Below are positions 1 through 10,009 of a stretch of 54,354 nucleotides of DNA, in pieces (position 1 is the first letter of the stretch; each line of letters begins with the position of its first letter). Made by a program: the position numbers and the translations under genes. The notes under the pieces were generated by a model. That model searched no databases, was not told the DNA's origin, and worked only from the letters and a program-made list of their open reading frames with translations. Source of the DNA: Planctomycetaceae bacterium. Its GTDB lineage: Bacteria > Planctomycetota > Planctomycetia > Pirellulales > Pirellulaceae. The DNA lies in contig JACKHN010000038.1 of the NCBI GenBank assembly GCA_020638975.1, forward strand, positions 1 through 54,354, given 5' to 3'.

Positions 1-2
1 TG

Positions 3-861
3 AACTTAGCGAATCTCGACGCCATCTTCGCGGGTTTGATCGGCGGTGATGCGGGCGGCGGCAACGACACGCTGCGGCTGACCTGCAGCGGCCAAGTACT
101 CGACCTGACGCAAATCCCCAACAGCGCATTCAGGGATTCGAAATAATCGACATCACCGGCAGCGGCGATAACACGCTGACGCTGAACTTGAATGAAGTCG
201 TCAATCTTTCGTCGACGACTGACACGTTGCGAGTCCAGCACGACGCGGGTGATGTGGTGAACTATGGTGCTGGCTGGACGGTCGAGTTTCCGCAAATCAT
301 CGCCGGCCAGTTTGTTCATGTCTTGAAGCAGGCGGGTGCACGATCGAAGTGGCCAACACGCTGCCGTTCCAGAATCCGCTCCGTCCACTCGACACGAATC
401 GCGACGGCACGGTCGCGCCGTTAGATGCATTGATAATTATCACTCGGCTCAATGCGTTTGGCCCGGGTTCGCTGCAAACGCCTATCGATGCGGCTGGACT
501 CACCGAGTACTTTTACATCGACACCAACGGCGACGGCAGCGTGGCCCCCGTTGATGTCATTCAGGTCATCAACCGTTTGAACAATCCGTCGGGCCAACCA
601 GAAGGCGAAGGTACGCCACCCGTAGTGACGTTGCTCCGCAACGTCAACTCACCACCCCGCGTTCTGAACCCGCAACGGGATCAGGCACCAACGTCTGGTG
701 ATGCGTATGGTGATTGGCCACGACGGGTTCCGGTCGTTCGAGAGTCTGCGTTGCGGAGCAACGCGACTACGAGAGGTACGAACTTGACGGGAAACGACGA
801 CGAAGAATTGGTCGATGCGATCGATGCGTTCTTTACCGAATTGGAAGCGTCCGGAAGGTAG
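3..861 (+). pseudogene. C-terminal part of a dockerin-type secreted/surface protein, two frameshifts
   Basis: The gene enters from the left edge and is readable only by joining three frames. Frame 3 runs from base 3 to about 130, frame 2 from about 131 to 339, and frame 1 from 340 to the TAG at 861. Each junction is repaired by one extra base: a C near 128-131 (giving AFQGFEIIDITGSGDNTL) and an A near 339 (giving QAGATIEVANTL). The last part holds a type I dockerin-like pair of calcium loops, DTNRDGTVAPLD and DTNGDGSVAPVD, about 43 residues apart. An acidic C-terminus follows (ELVDAIDAFFTELEASGR). Planctomycetes often end giant adhesin or hydrolase-like proteins this way. It is either a decaying gene or one with two sequencing deletions; both lesions are single-base losses. 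The N-terminal domains lie outside the window, so the main function is unknown. Confidence 0.75.
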
Positions 862-919
862 TCTCGCGACGATGTGCTGAAGCGGCCGTTGTGATTAATG
901 ACTGCCGCTCGCTGTCGTT

Positions 920-3900
920 CTACTCGACGATCACCTCACCATTCATGACCAGCCAATGCCCTGGGAACGTGCACAGGTAGGGATAACGCCCCGGTTGTTC
1001 GGGCGCTCGGAAATAGATGGTGAATTCATCGCGTGGAAGTACGACATCCGTGTAAGCCAGCACGTCAGACGAATCGGGGATGTATTGTCGGACGACGGCT
1101 TCGGGATCGGAGATCAATCGATTTGCTAAGCTGCCAACACGTTGCAATGTTCCCGGCTTGATGAGCGCCCAATTATGAGGCACGACGTCGGGGTTCAACA
1201 ATGTCAACTCAATGGCTTCGCCAGCGCGAACGCGGAAGGAACGTGTTGTGTACGAAAGATTGCTGCCCGTTTCGATTTTGATCACTCGGGCGTCGCGAAT
1301 CTTGTTCTGATGGGGATTCGGTATACTCCGGAGTGCCATCGCCAAGTCCGCCACGATTGGGTGCTCAGCGATCTGTTTGTTCGTTGGCTTGTAGCCTTCG
1401 TAGTCGGTAAAGGGACGAGCTAACTTGTGTACCGTTGCAAAGAGATCATGCCGTTGGCCCGCGTTTGACGCCACTCGCAGGTGCAATTGATTAACCGGCT
1501 GCATTTCGGGGATTTCTAAAAAGAGCGTCTTGGCATCCCGTGACAGGTGTGCTCCGGTGATCACTAACGCGTCGTGTCCGCGCATGCCGAAGTGCTTTGT
1601 CGAAAACTCGGGCGAGCCGTAGGCAGCGCTATAACGATAATTCCAGCATTGGGCGAAGTGATTGCTTGCTGCTGAGGCAACATCGCGGTCCAGCGGCGAA
1701 GAGAATGTGATTGCGGCCCCGTTCTCGTGAATGCGGACTGCGACCGGTAGCTGAACGTTCGCACCGGTATACCGAACGCGTTGAAAGCTGCCATCGTCTG
1801 GCGTGTACGAACCCCAGCCTTGCATCCCAGATACGTAGAGCTGCCCATCATGCGGATTGAATCGACCGCGGTGGGCACCGGAACGGAACTCGCCGGGCAA
1901 GGGAACGACGGTTCCTTGCAACTGTCCGTCGACTTCGTCTCGCAACACCAGAAAGTGAGAGCCCGTTCCAAACGAGAAATGCAACAGCTGACCTTGCAAT
2001 GGTCCCCAGCGGTCGCTCGTCACCGTCGTCTGACCACCGGACGAGTTGTCCAGCCCGCGTGGCAAGTAGGCCAGCGGCAACGAAGGAATCTCGTCGTTCT
2101 TTGGACCAGGATAGCCGAAGTAAGGTGCGGCGTCGGTAGTTCGTAGCTTTGTCGCGCAGATCATCGACGCGGGCGTCCAACTGCCTTCGGAACATGGAAC
2201 TGTCAGCAGACCGTTCGGCGTGACGCCTAGTCCATCGGGGTTGCGGAATCCGGTCGCAATGACATCCGCGTGTTTTCCATCGGCGGAGATCCTCACCACG
2301 CCCTGATTACCCGAAGCCGTATAAAAATTGCCGACAGCGTCGCGTTCCAAACCGCAAATAAAGTCGTGACCGGCCGGCGAGGTCTCGAAGGCGTTGCTAA
2401 AACATTCATAGAAATCTGCTTCACCATCTCGGTCCAGATCGTGTAACCGAGTGATCTGATCACGACCCAGAATGAAGATTCCGTCGTCATCAACAACGAC
2501 TCCCTGCGGCAAATTCAATCCCGATGCGAACCGCCGCCAAACGGCTCGCTTGGATGGATATTCGAAATCGGAGACGTGCCAGACGTCGCCATGCGTCGTG
2601 CAAACGATCGCCGAGCCGTCAGGCAGGAAGTCATGTCCGCTGCAAAACAGCGGCGTGTTCCACGGATTGTCGGTCGGCAACTCGATCGTGTCGACCGCGT
2701 AAGGCGAGCCGCTGCCATGATGAATCGGCATTTCGATCGATTTCGGTGGTTCGTGCTTTACCACCCGCTCTCCAGCCAGAAACGGATCGCCCAACGGGAA
2801 CGAGACATCGTGGCTGAACTCTCCATCCTTGACTTGCGGCCTATCTGCGTAGATCTGATCCCCGATTCGATACGTAAAGATGACCCCATTGTCGACGCGA
2901 TAGTAGCCCTTGTATTGACGTTCTCCGGCAACTCGTTCTTCAACCGGCTTCGGTAACGCCTTTCCTTCCATCATCACACCGTGCATGAAGCCATGACGTA
3001 CGGACGAGAACTTCAAGAACCCATCTTTCCATACGGCGTCGTAAGTCAGCGTGTCAGGATTGAAGCACGCGGATAACTCTCCGTTTTCGCCAATTCGCAC
3101 GCAGACTCCGCGCGGGACAGTGACTCCGCCACCGCGAAACACTCCGCATTGAATGTCTCCGAGTTGCACTTCATTCCAGCGGTCGCTGGCCCAAACCTCT
3201 TCGTTCTGATTACCCCAATGACCCAACTCACCGCCATCGAGGCCCGGGAATTCCGGCAGCAACGGCGGGGTGGGCGATTGCGTGCGGAAGTAGTCTGCTT
3301 CCTTGGCATAGAAGTCGTAGATGCGATCTCGGTTGACGTGTGCCTGCCAACTCGGCCAGTCTTCGGGGTGTAGCGGCTTCCGATCGTAGGGAAATGTTGC
3401 TGGGCCATGCGAGTGCGCGCTTGCATGTTCTAGCAAAGCGTTCATTTCTGCAGCGGGCACGCCGTCTTTCGTACCCAGATCGAACAGAAAACGAAACAAA
3501 TCGTGCGCTTGCTCCGTCGACATCGTGGCCAGCAAGTTGTCAGGCATCAAGGTGCCGATCGGCTGTTCGAATTCGATCGACGCGATGTCGAAAGTCGCTT
3601 CAGGCGACTGTGGACGCGTGGGATCACGCAACACCAGTTGCTTCTCGTCGCGACGCACGACATAGCCACGATGCGTGTTGCCATCGTCGGAGATGACGAG
3701 ATGCGCCGCGTACTCGGGTTGGATGTGACGCTTGGGCCACAGCACCGACTCGACCAATTCGTGAGGCTTGCGTTTGGGCGTTAATTTAGACAAGTCAGGG
3801 CCGACGCTCCCGCCGTGCGTGCCGATTTTGTGGCATGACAGGCACGCGGACTTCGCGGATGCGAATACAACTAGCCCTCGATGTGAATTGCCGGAGGCGA

Positions 3901-5425
3901 GCGCTTGCGTAACGAACTTGTCGACAACCTCTTGAGAGAACTCTGTTGCGACCGTGACCGGCGATTGCTTTTGCTTTACAGTATTGTCAGCACGCCAGAG
4001 CAGCAATGTTGCGTCATCTTCTTCGATGCCCACAGCAGATGTGGGAGCGATCGGCCTGACACCCTCTGATATTCGCACCCAGTCGATGGCTCCCGAGCAA
4101 CCGATTCCACCCTCCACTAATCGTCCGATCGCGATATCTCCCGGAACAGATGGCTGCTCGGTGCGTTTGACCGGTTCGTCGGCAACGAGCTTGCCGTCCG
4201 AATACAGTCGCACGCGATTTGGCTCGTAAGTCATGGCAACACGGTGCGGTTGTCCGTCACAGATCATCGCGTCGGAGCGGACGTGGTCGGGCGAGTGCCC
4301 CGGCAGATAGGCGGTCAACATGCCAGACCCATTCATCGAGAAGAGTTCCCAATGCGTGCCGGAGCGTTTTGTGTCGTTGGCGACCAAGATGTTGTAGTTG
4401 TCTTTGCGTGGCAGCGTGGCGCGACATTCAACTGTAATCGGCGGCTGTCGAAACTCTGGTTTTCCCGCGAGCGATGTGCCGCGCAGTCGCCGGGTGTTTG
4501 CCGGCGTCGCGGACACGGGGGACCAGGTGCGAGGCTTTGGCTTTGGGCCGGCGGGCTTTCCATCGAGTTGCGGCAGAATCCAATCCAGGCCATCCAGATT
4601 GTCTTGCAGTCGTTGTTCAACGTCGTCTTGGGTATGGCCGATGATTCCCAGCGGTCCTGCGTAACCAGAATCGCGAATGACTTTCAGCAATTGAATATCA
4701 AACTCGCCCTCGCCCAACGGAAGAATCTTTTGTCCCTTTTGCTCGCCGTCCCGCGTCATTCCGTTCAGGTTCAGACAGAGCAGATACGGCTTCATCAATT
4801 GAAGTACGTCTGCGAAATCATCGATATGATCGTGGGCGTGGTGCAAATTGTAGACGATACCGACGTGATCGGCGTCGTGGTGTTCACGTAGGTACTCGCA
4901 TACGGCGACCATGTTGGCCGGTTCGCCATTCCAACCGCCGTGGTTGTAAAGGCCGAGCTTGCTGCCAAGCTTTCGCGTCCGCTCGACGATCGGCAGTATC
5001 TGCACAGCCGCCTCCCGAACTCGCGCTGTCTGCGTGTCTGCCTTCGGCGCGGGGAGCATCTGCCAAATCTGTGGGTGCAGCCCATGTTTCTCGAACAGTT
5101 TGAACGCGTCCTCATGCGAACCCCAAAACGCGAAGTATTCGAGTCCGTTTCGTTGGTACTCAACGATCTCTTGCTCGAATGTCGACACATGCTCCTCACG
5201 CCAGTCGTAGGCGACGCGTTTTATGCCTAAGTCTTTGAGCATGGCCGCTCGTTCTGCCGACCCTCGCTTCTTGCCGTCAAACGGCACGATGCACCACGCG
5301 ACGAGTTTGTCGTGGGCGAAGTTCGTGAGTGGCGGTTGTTCTTGAGCGGACGTGAGTCGGAGTGAAGAAGTTGCGAACCACAAAGCTAAGGTGAACGTCG
5401 CGCCGAGGCAGGTGAATTGTTTCAT
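920..5425 (-). CDS. Giant secreted TIM-barrel / LamG / haem / propeller / cupredoxin fusion protein
   Basis: 1501 residues with a signal peptide ending near TSAQEQP. Visible modules in order: a sugar-isomerase-like TIM barrel (about 30-300); a LamG/concanavalin-like domain (about 310-470); a c-type haem module with CLSCH followed by the GPDLS element typical of planctomycete haem domains (about 520-680); a DUF6797-like region (about 690-880); a beta-propeller like soluble sugar dehydrogenases (about 900-1330); and a C-terminal cupredoxin domain (about 1390-1501). The cupredoxin shows His in VVPHNW and Cys, His and Met in YLCTFPGHWLVMNG, a type 1 copper set. It probably oxidises or processes a carbohydrate outside the cytoplasm and passes electrons through haem and copper; the substrate cannot be read from sequence. 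A 21-bp perfect palindrome lies just upstream of the start. Gene assignment is certain, domain edges approximate. Confidence 0.93.
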   Translation of the reverse strand: MKQFTCLGATFTLALWFATSSLRLTSAQEQPPLTNFAHDKLVAWCIVPFDGKKRGSAERAAMLKDLGIKRVAYDWREEHVSTFEQEIVEYQRNGLEYFAFWGSHEDAFKLFEKHGLHPQIWQMLPAPKADTQTARVREAAVQILPIVERTRKLGSKLGLYNHGGWNGEPANMVAVCEYLREHHDADHVGIVYNLHHAHDHIDDFADVLQLMKPYLLCLNLNGMTRDGEQKGQKILPLGEGEFDIQLLKVIRDSGYAGPLGIIGHTQDDVEQRLQDNLDGLDWILPQLDGKPAGPKPKPRTWSPVSATPANTRRLRGTSLAGKPEFRQPPITVECRATLPRKDNYNILVANDTKRSGTHWELFSMNGSGMLTAYLPGHSPDHVRSDAMICDGQPHRVAMTYEPNRVRLYSDGKLVADEPVKRTEQPSVPGDIAIGRLVEGGIGCSGAIDWVRISEGVRPIAPTSAVGIEEDDATLLLWRADNTVKQKQSPVTVATEFSQEVVDKFVTQALASGNSHRGLVVFASAKSACLSCHKIGTHGGSVGPDLSKLTPKRKPHELVESVLWPKRHIQPEYAAHLVISDDGNTHRGYVVRRDEKQLVLRDPTRPQSPEATFDIASIEFEQPIGTLMPDNLLATMSTEQAHDLFRFLFDLGTKDGVPAAEMNALLEHASAHSHGPATFPYDRKPLHPEDWPSWQAHVNRDRIYDFYAKEADYFRTQSPTPPLLPEFPGLDGGELGHWGNQNEEVWASDRWNEVQLGDIQCGVFRGGGVTVPRGVCVRIGENGELSACFNPDTLTYDAVWKDGFLKFSSVRHGFMHGVMMEGKALPKPVEERVAGERQYKGYYRVDNGVIFTYRIGDQIYADRPQVKDGEFSHDVSFPLGDPFLAGERVVKHEPPKSIEMPIHHGSGSPYAVDTIELPTDNPWNTPLFCSGHDFLPDGSAIVCTTHGDVWHVSDFEYPSKRAVWRRFASGLNLPQGVVVDDDGIFILGRDQITRLHDLDRDGEADFYECFSNAFETSPAGHDFICGLERDAVGNFYTASGNQGVVRISADGKHADVIATGFRNPDGLGVTPNGLLTVPCSEGSWTPASMICATKLRTTDAAPYFGYPGPKNDEIPSLPLAYLPRGLDNSSGGQTTVTSDRWGPLQGQLLHFSFGTGSHFLVLRDEVDGQLQGTVVPLPGEFRSGAHRGRFNPHDGQLYVSGMQGWGSYTPDDGSFQRVRYTGANVQLPVAVRIHENGAAITFSSPLDRDVASAASNHFAQCWNYRYSAAYGSPEFSTKHFGMRGHDALVITGAHLSRDAKTLFLEIPEMQPVNQLHLRVASNAGQRHDLFATVHKLARPFTDYEGYKPTNKQIAEHPIVADLAMALRSIPNPHQNKIRDARVIKIETGSNLSYTTRSFRVRAGEAIELTLLNPDVVPHNWALIKPGTLQRVGSLANRLISDPEAVVRQYIPDSSDVLAYTDVVLPRDEFTIYFRAPEQPGRYPYLCTFPGHWLVMNGEVIVE

Positions 5426-5446
5426 GAAGAGCTTCTGTGTAGTTGT

Positions 5447-5540
5447 GTAGGGTCCGCTGTGCGGACCTCAGGGATTCCTGGTCCGCACAGCGGACCCTAC
5501 TCTTTGGATGTCGAAGTCATTTTCGAGTTGGTTCTAGGAT
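5447..5540. repeat. Palindromic intergenic repeat, family A, copy 1
   Basis: Two 21-bp arms (5447-5467 and 5480-5500), built on GTAGGGTCCGCTGTGCGG, are perfect reverse complements around a 12-base loop. About 40 further bases to 5540 resemble the tail of a second copy at 42324-42417, where the arms are identical and the loop differs slightly. The copy lies directly upstream of the 1501-aa gene. Confidence 0.9.
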
Positions 5541-5580
5541 ACCAGCGACGGACGGAGATATCTCGTCGTTCGAGGAAACA

Positions 5581-5609
5581 AAAAAAAGGTCGCCCGATAC
5601 GGGCGACCC
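5581..5609 (-). terminator. Rho-independent terminator of the sugar operon
   Basis: On the minus strand a perfect 9-bp stem (GGTCGCCCG / CGGGCGACC, 3-base loop) is followed directly by seven T. It lies about 70 bases past the stop of the Gfo/Idh gene and is correctly oriented to end that transcript. Confidence 0.85.
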
Positions 5610-5677
5610 TATTTGCTTCGTGGGAAATTTCTTGCGCGACGTCAACAGGCCGTCATCGATTCAAATCGCCTTGGGGA

Positions 5678-6814
5678 TTAACCAACGTCGGTCCACTGTC
5701 CAGACTTGGCGCTAGATAACACCGCGTCGCAGATCTTTTGAGTTTCCAACGCTTCGCGGAAAGTCGGACTGACTGGAGTGCCCGATTCGAGGCCGGCTAA
5801 GAAGTCAGCAACTTGATGTACGAACGTGTGCTCGTAACCAATTTGCAAACCGGGTACCCACCAGTTCTTCATGTAGGGATGATCGCCATCGGTTACGTGA
5901 ATCGAACGCCAAGCTCGGAGACGTCCTTCGTCGCGGTGATCGAAATACTCAAGCCGGTGCAGATCGTGCAGATCCCACTTGATGGACGCATGTTCGCCAT
6001 TGATCTCGAACGTGTAGAGCGCTTTGTGGCCGCGGGCATACCGAGTCGATTCGAACAAGCCGAGCGAACCGTTGCCGAAGTGGCACATGAACGCGCAGGC
6101 ATCGTCGATCCCAACGGGTTCCACTTTGCCAGTCAGGTTATGCTTGCGCTGTTTGACGAATGTTTCCGTCATTGCGTTGACATTGGTCACGCCACCGTTC
6201 AGCCAGATCGCCGTGTCGATGCAATGAGCCAGCAGATCGCCCGTTACGCCTGAGCCGGCGGCGGCGGCGTCGAGTCGCCACAATGCGGCTCCACCTTGCG
6301 GAAGGTCTTCCGCGATCGTCCAGTCTTGCAAGAAGTTGGCACGGTAGTGAAAGATTCGTCCCAGCTTGCCTTCGTCAATCAACTGCTTGGCAAGTGTCAC
6401 GGCCGGCACGCGGCGATAGTTGTACCAAACGGTATTCACGACGCCAGCCTTCTCGACCGCGGCACACATTTCTTCGCCCTCGGCGACGTTCATCGCCAGA
6501 GGTTTTTCGCACAAGATCATCTTGCCCGCTTCGGCACAGGCGATCGCCAACTCTTTGTGCAGGTTATTGGGGGTGCAAATATCCACTGCGTCGATGTCAT
6601 CGCGCGCAATCAGCTTCCGCCAATCGGTCTCAACAGACTCGTAACCCCATTGCTCGGCAAACGCCTTCACGCTGTCCGCACTCCGCGCACAAGCGGCCTT
6701 TAGCACCGGCTTGTATTCAGTCTTGAAGAAATTGCTAACGCGGTTGTACGCGTTCGAATGCGTGCGTCCCATGAAGCCGCAACCGATAACTCCGATGTTG
6801 AGGGGTTTTGTCAT
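5678..6814 (-). CDS. Gfo/Idh/MocA family NAD(P)-dependent oxidoreductase
   Basis: 378 residues, the usual length of the family. The N-terminal Rossmann fold is clear: NIGVIGCGFMGRTHSNAY binds the dinucleotide, and CEKPLAM (about residue 105) is the family's conserved EKP catalytic/binding motif. The C-terminal half is the usual open beta-sheet substrate domain with a GVTGDLLAHCIDTA segment. Family members oxidise, reduce or epimerise sugars and cyclitols in the cytoplasm. It is the last gene of a minus-strand cluster with an isomerase-like TIM barrel and a mannose-isomerase-like cupin, so a sugar interconversion pathway is likely. Substrate is unknown. The gap upstream is filled by an inverted-repeat element. 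Confidence 0.93.
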   Translation of the reverse strand: MTKPLNIGVIGCGFMGRTHSNAYNRVSNFFKTEYKPVLKAACARSADSVKAFAEQWGYESVETDWRKLIARDDIDAVDICTPNNLHKELAIACAEAGKMILCEKPLAMNVAEGEEMCAAVEKAGVVNTVWYNYRRVPAVTLAKQLIDEGKLGRIFHYRANFLQDWTIAEDLPQGGAALWRLDAAAAGSGVTGDLLAHCIDTAIWLNGGVTNVNAMTETFVKQRKHNLTGKVEPVGIDDACAFMCHFGNGSLGLFESTRYARGHKALYTFEINGEHASIKWDLHDLHRLEYFDHRDEGRLRAWRSIHVTDGDHPYMKNWWVPGLQIGYEHTFVHQVADFLAGLESGTPVSPTFREALETQKICDAVLSSAKSGQWTDVG

Positions 6815-6862
6815 CTTATTGCTCCGTGTTGTTCAGTCGTCGGCATTGATAGAAGAGGTGTG

Positions 6863-7297
6863 TTAAATGACCAAATCCGAATGTCCAATGACCAATGAAA
6901 ATTGGTTAGTTGTCATCGTTGGAGTTTCTGTGGATAGCTGCGAAGATGCGGTTCAATTCGTCAGCTTCCTTCCATAGTCTTCGTGCATCAGACTTTTGAT
7001 CAGGTACGGTCGTGGCTACCATTCGCAGCCAATACTTTGTTTCTTTTGACTCTCGTTTGCAAATACTGATGAAATTGCGGAACTGCTTCTTTGATCCTGC
7101 TTCATCGGCTTCTGAATAGTTCGCTCCAATGCTCGTGCCCGACCGAACGACTTGTCGAATTAAAGGGCCAGTAACGTCATTAACAGGCAATTGTTTTAGG
7201 AACGCAATGAGGTTTTCACCAAACACAGCCGTCCGTTCAGTCAAATCAAACTTGGCGTGCTCTTCCTTGGACATTGGTCATTGGGGCTTGGTCATTT
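6863..7297 (-). mobile_element. Inverted-repeat element carrying an S23 four-helix-bundle gene
   Basis: The left arm, 6863-6897 (starting TTAAATGACCAAATCCG and ending AATGACCAATG), is repeated inverted on the right at 7272-7297 (CATTGGTCATTGG then TTGGTCATTT). The S23 gene 6906-7274 lies between them, and its start codon lies inside the right arm. The element fills the gap between the isomerase stop (7301) and the Gfo/Idh start (6814) almost exactly. A gene-less copy with an identical 35-bp left arm lies at 8367-8441. No transposase is encoded and no target duplication is visible, so calling it mobile is an inference. Confidence 0.65.
6906..7274 (-). CDS. Four-helix-bundle protein (23S rRNA intervening-sequence / S23 family)
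   Basis: 122 residues, normal for the family. The family signature is clear in the middle, with an RSGTSIGANYSEADEAGS segment and then KKQFRNFISICKRESKETKYWL. The known fold is a four-helix bundle that assembles as a pentamer. Relatives include proteins encoded in 23S rRNA intervening sequences and the Avd protein of diversity-generating retroelements; most have no assigned function. No Shine-Dalgarno precedes the ATG at 7274; the ATG belongs to the inverted repeat itself (CCAATGACCAATG). No reverse transcriptase or variable repeat is nearby, so this is not a retroelement. It looks like a passenger or partner of the surrounding repeat element. Confidence 0.88.
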   Translation of the reverse strand: MSKEEHAKFDLTERTAVFGENLIAFLKQLPVNDVTGPLIRQVVRSGTSIGANYSEADEAGSKKQFRNFISICKRESKETKYWLRMVATTVPDQKSDARRLWKEADELNRIFAAIHRNSNDDN

Positions 7298-7300
7298 GTT

Positions 7301-8332
<1,032 letters not shown>

Positions 8333-8366
8333 GGTTATCTGCTTTCTAATTCAAACGGTCTCGTGA

Positions 8367-8441
8367 TTAAATGACCAAATCCGAATGTCCAATGACCAAT
8401 GTATTTCATCTCGGTCGTTGGTCATTCTGCCTTGGTCATTA
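8367..8441 (-). repeat. Gene-less copy of the S23-associated inverted-repeat element
   Basis: The left arm at 8367-8401 is identical over 35 bp to 6863-6897. The right arm at 8416-8441 (GTTGGTCATTCTGCCTTGG core) matches the other element's right arm in length and spacing with a few mismatches. Only 14 bases separate the arms, so the transcript could fold into one long hairpin. It fills the gap between the cupin gene and the TIM-barrel gene. Confidence 0.85.
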
Positions 8442-8467
8442 CGGCCCGGTCATCGTGGTTTGGTGGT

Positions 8468-9706
8468 CTATTTCCTGTAATCGCCGACATTCGGTACCGT
8501 GTCGAAGGTATCCGGGCCAAAGTAGCGTAGCCCTTCGAGTGGTTCGCTGCCGGTGTTTTCGATCTCGACGCCTCGCGTGGCGGCTTCGTAGCTGATGAAA
8601 ACTTCGTCCTCGGTCTCGGCTCCGAAGCGAATCATGGCTGGCGTCTGTAAAGCAAGCTTGCCCATGCGGCCCTTGCCTTGCACCGTAATCCAGCCGCTGG
8701 CACCTGGATCTTTGAGCGTGCATTTCGCACCGGGTTGTAACGTCAATCGCCGTGCGCTGAAGAGTTGATCTCCATCAACACGACCATAGACGATCCAGTC
8801 GTCGTTCCAACCATCGCCTTGTGCAGCGGTGATGGGTTCAAGATAGTTGTTGTCTTTGAAGTTGGGATCGATGTTCTTTTCCCAATCCAATTCGCCGACG
8901 ATGAAGTCGAGATCCTGATGTTTCTCTTCTGGCATGTCCTTGACTAACAGCGACCAAGGCACATAGCGGCCTTCGACAATATTCTGGTACATGCCGAAGA
9001 CGTCGCTTCCCCATTGCGGCTCGTAGGTGCAAAGCGAACCAGGAGCATGCAATACGCCGGGCGGGATGAGCCAGCCGGTTCCTCGCTTTAAGCGATAGGC
9101 CTTCGACAAATCGATGATTCCGTTTTCGCCCTTGCCCCAGTCTTCGAGACACTTGCGAACATCGGCCTTCGTTGTGCCGGGCTCAAGCCCCATGAATGTG
9201 TAAGGGAAGTTGTTGTCGCAGTTGTTGTATTGCGGCGGAAAGTAGTAGCTTTCGGGCTTGCCTTCCTGTCCAACCAGCTTGGCATCGGCGAAACTTTGAT
9301 GCATGTGATGCGGAATGGGGCCCATGTTGTCGAAGAATTTTGAATAGATCGGCCAGCGTTCGTACTTGTCGTACATCGTCTTGCCGATCATCCGCGTGCC
9401 GGCTTCGGCGACGGCGTGTTTCAGCTGGAAGTGCTGGCCTTCGAACAAGACAAAGCTTTGTCCTTCATGCCAGACACGGCCTTCGTTCGCCGCATCGGTC
9501 GTACTGGCGAACCAGCGCTCGTCGATACCGCCGCGCTCCGCGCCGTACTTGTAGTAGTCAGCCGGATGCAGTTTGATGCGTTTGCCTGGATGCAAAAAGC
9601 TTCGGGGAACCCACGTTGGCGAGAGTCGCAGCAGGCCTTCGCCCGCGTCGAGTGCCCGGTCGAGGATCTTGCCAACACTATCGCCCTTCGCGATGTTCTC
9701 CATCAT
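8468..9706 (-). CDS. Cupin-fold protein related to mannose-6-phosphate isomerase
   Basis: About 412 residues from the ATG ATG pair at 9706, which has GGAG/GGAAG upstream. An in-frame ATG at 9772 would add 22 residues (MKTHRIGSWPESSNVKSG) that look less protein-like. Class I phosphomannose isomerase features are present: HPGKRIKLHPADYYKYG, a metal-site-like PHHMHQSF, and IPPGVLHAPGSL in the second cupin strand. The C-terminal cupin half (about 330-412) is shorter on motifs. It probably interconverts aldose and ketose forms, or is a catalytically altered relative. It is the first gene of the minus-strand sugar cluster and diverges from the DUF4432 epimerase gene. Confidence 0.85.
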   Translation of the reverse strand: MMENIAKGDSVGKILDRALDAGEGLLRLSPTWVPRSFLHPGKRIKLHPADYYKYGAERGGIDERWFASTTDAANEGRVWHEGQSFVLFEGQHFQLKHAVAEAGTRMIGKTMYDKYERWPIYSKFFDNMGPIPHHMHQSFADAKLVGQEGKPESYYFPPQYNNCDNNFPYTFMGLEPGTTKADVRKCLEDWGKGENGIIDLSKAYRLKRGTGWLIPPGVLHAPGSLCTYEPQWGSDVFGMYQNIVEGRYVPWSLLVKDMPEEKHQDLDFIVGELDWEKNIDPNFKDNNYLEPITAAQGDGWNDDWIVYGRVDGDQLFSARRLTLQPGAKCTLKDPGASGWITVQGKGRMGKLALQTPAMIRFGAETEDEVFISYEAATRGVEIENTGSEPLEGLRYFGPDTFDTVPNVGDYRK

Positions 9707-10009
9707 TTCAGCTTCCACTCCACTTTTAACGTTTGATGATTCAGGCCACGAACCGATTCGATGAGTTTTCACGAGGAACGCGGTACGCCGATTTCGGCAC
9801 TTTGGAACCTACTTCTCTAACACTTTGAGAGGCAGTTGGCAAGGCAACGGAAAGTGTGCGGATGATGGTAGAAATCTGTGCCCGCGCACCTTATCCTCGT
9901 ACGTATCCAAAGTTTGCTTTCTGCACTGGGTATATTTGACCGGGTCCGATTGTGCGACGCCGGCAATTCGTCCGGCCCCGACAATTTGCAAAGCGAGAGG
10001 ATTGAAACG

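Noticed and set aside
4244..4891. Plus-strand 215-aa open frame inside the 1501-aa gene
   Set aside because: Antisense to a clear multidomain protein; low protein character.
6906..7274. Diversity-generating retroelement suggested by the four-helix-bundle gene
   Set aside because: No reverse transcriptase, template repeat or variable repeat is nearby, so Avd function is not supported.
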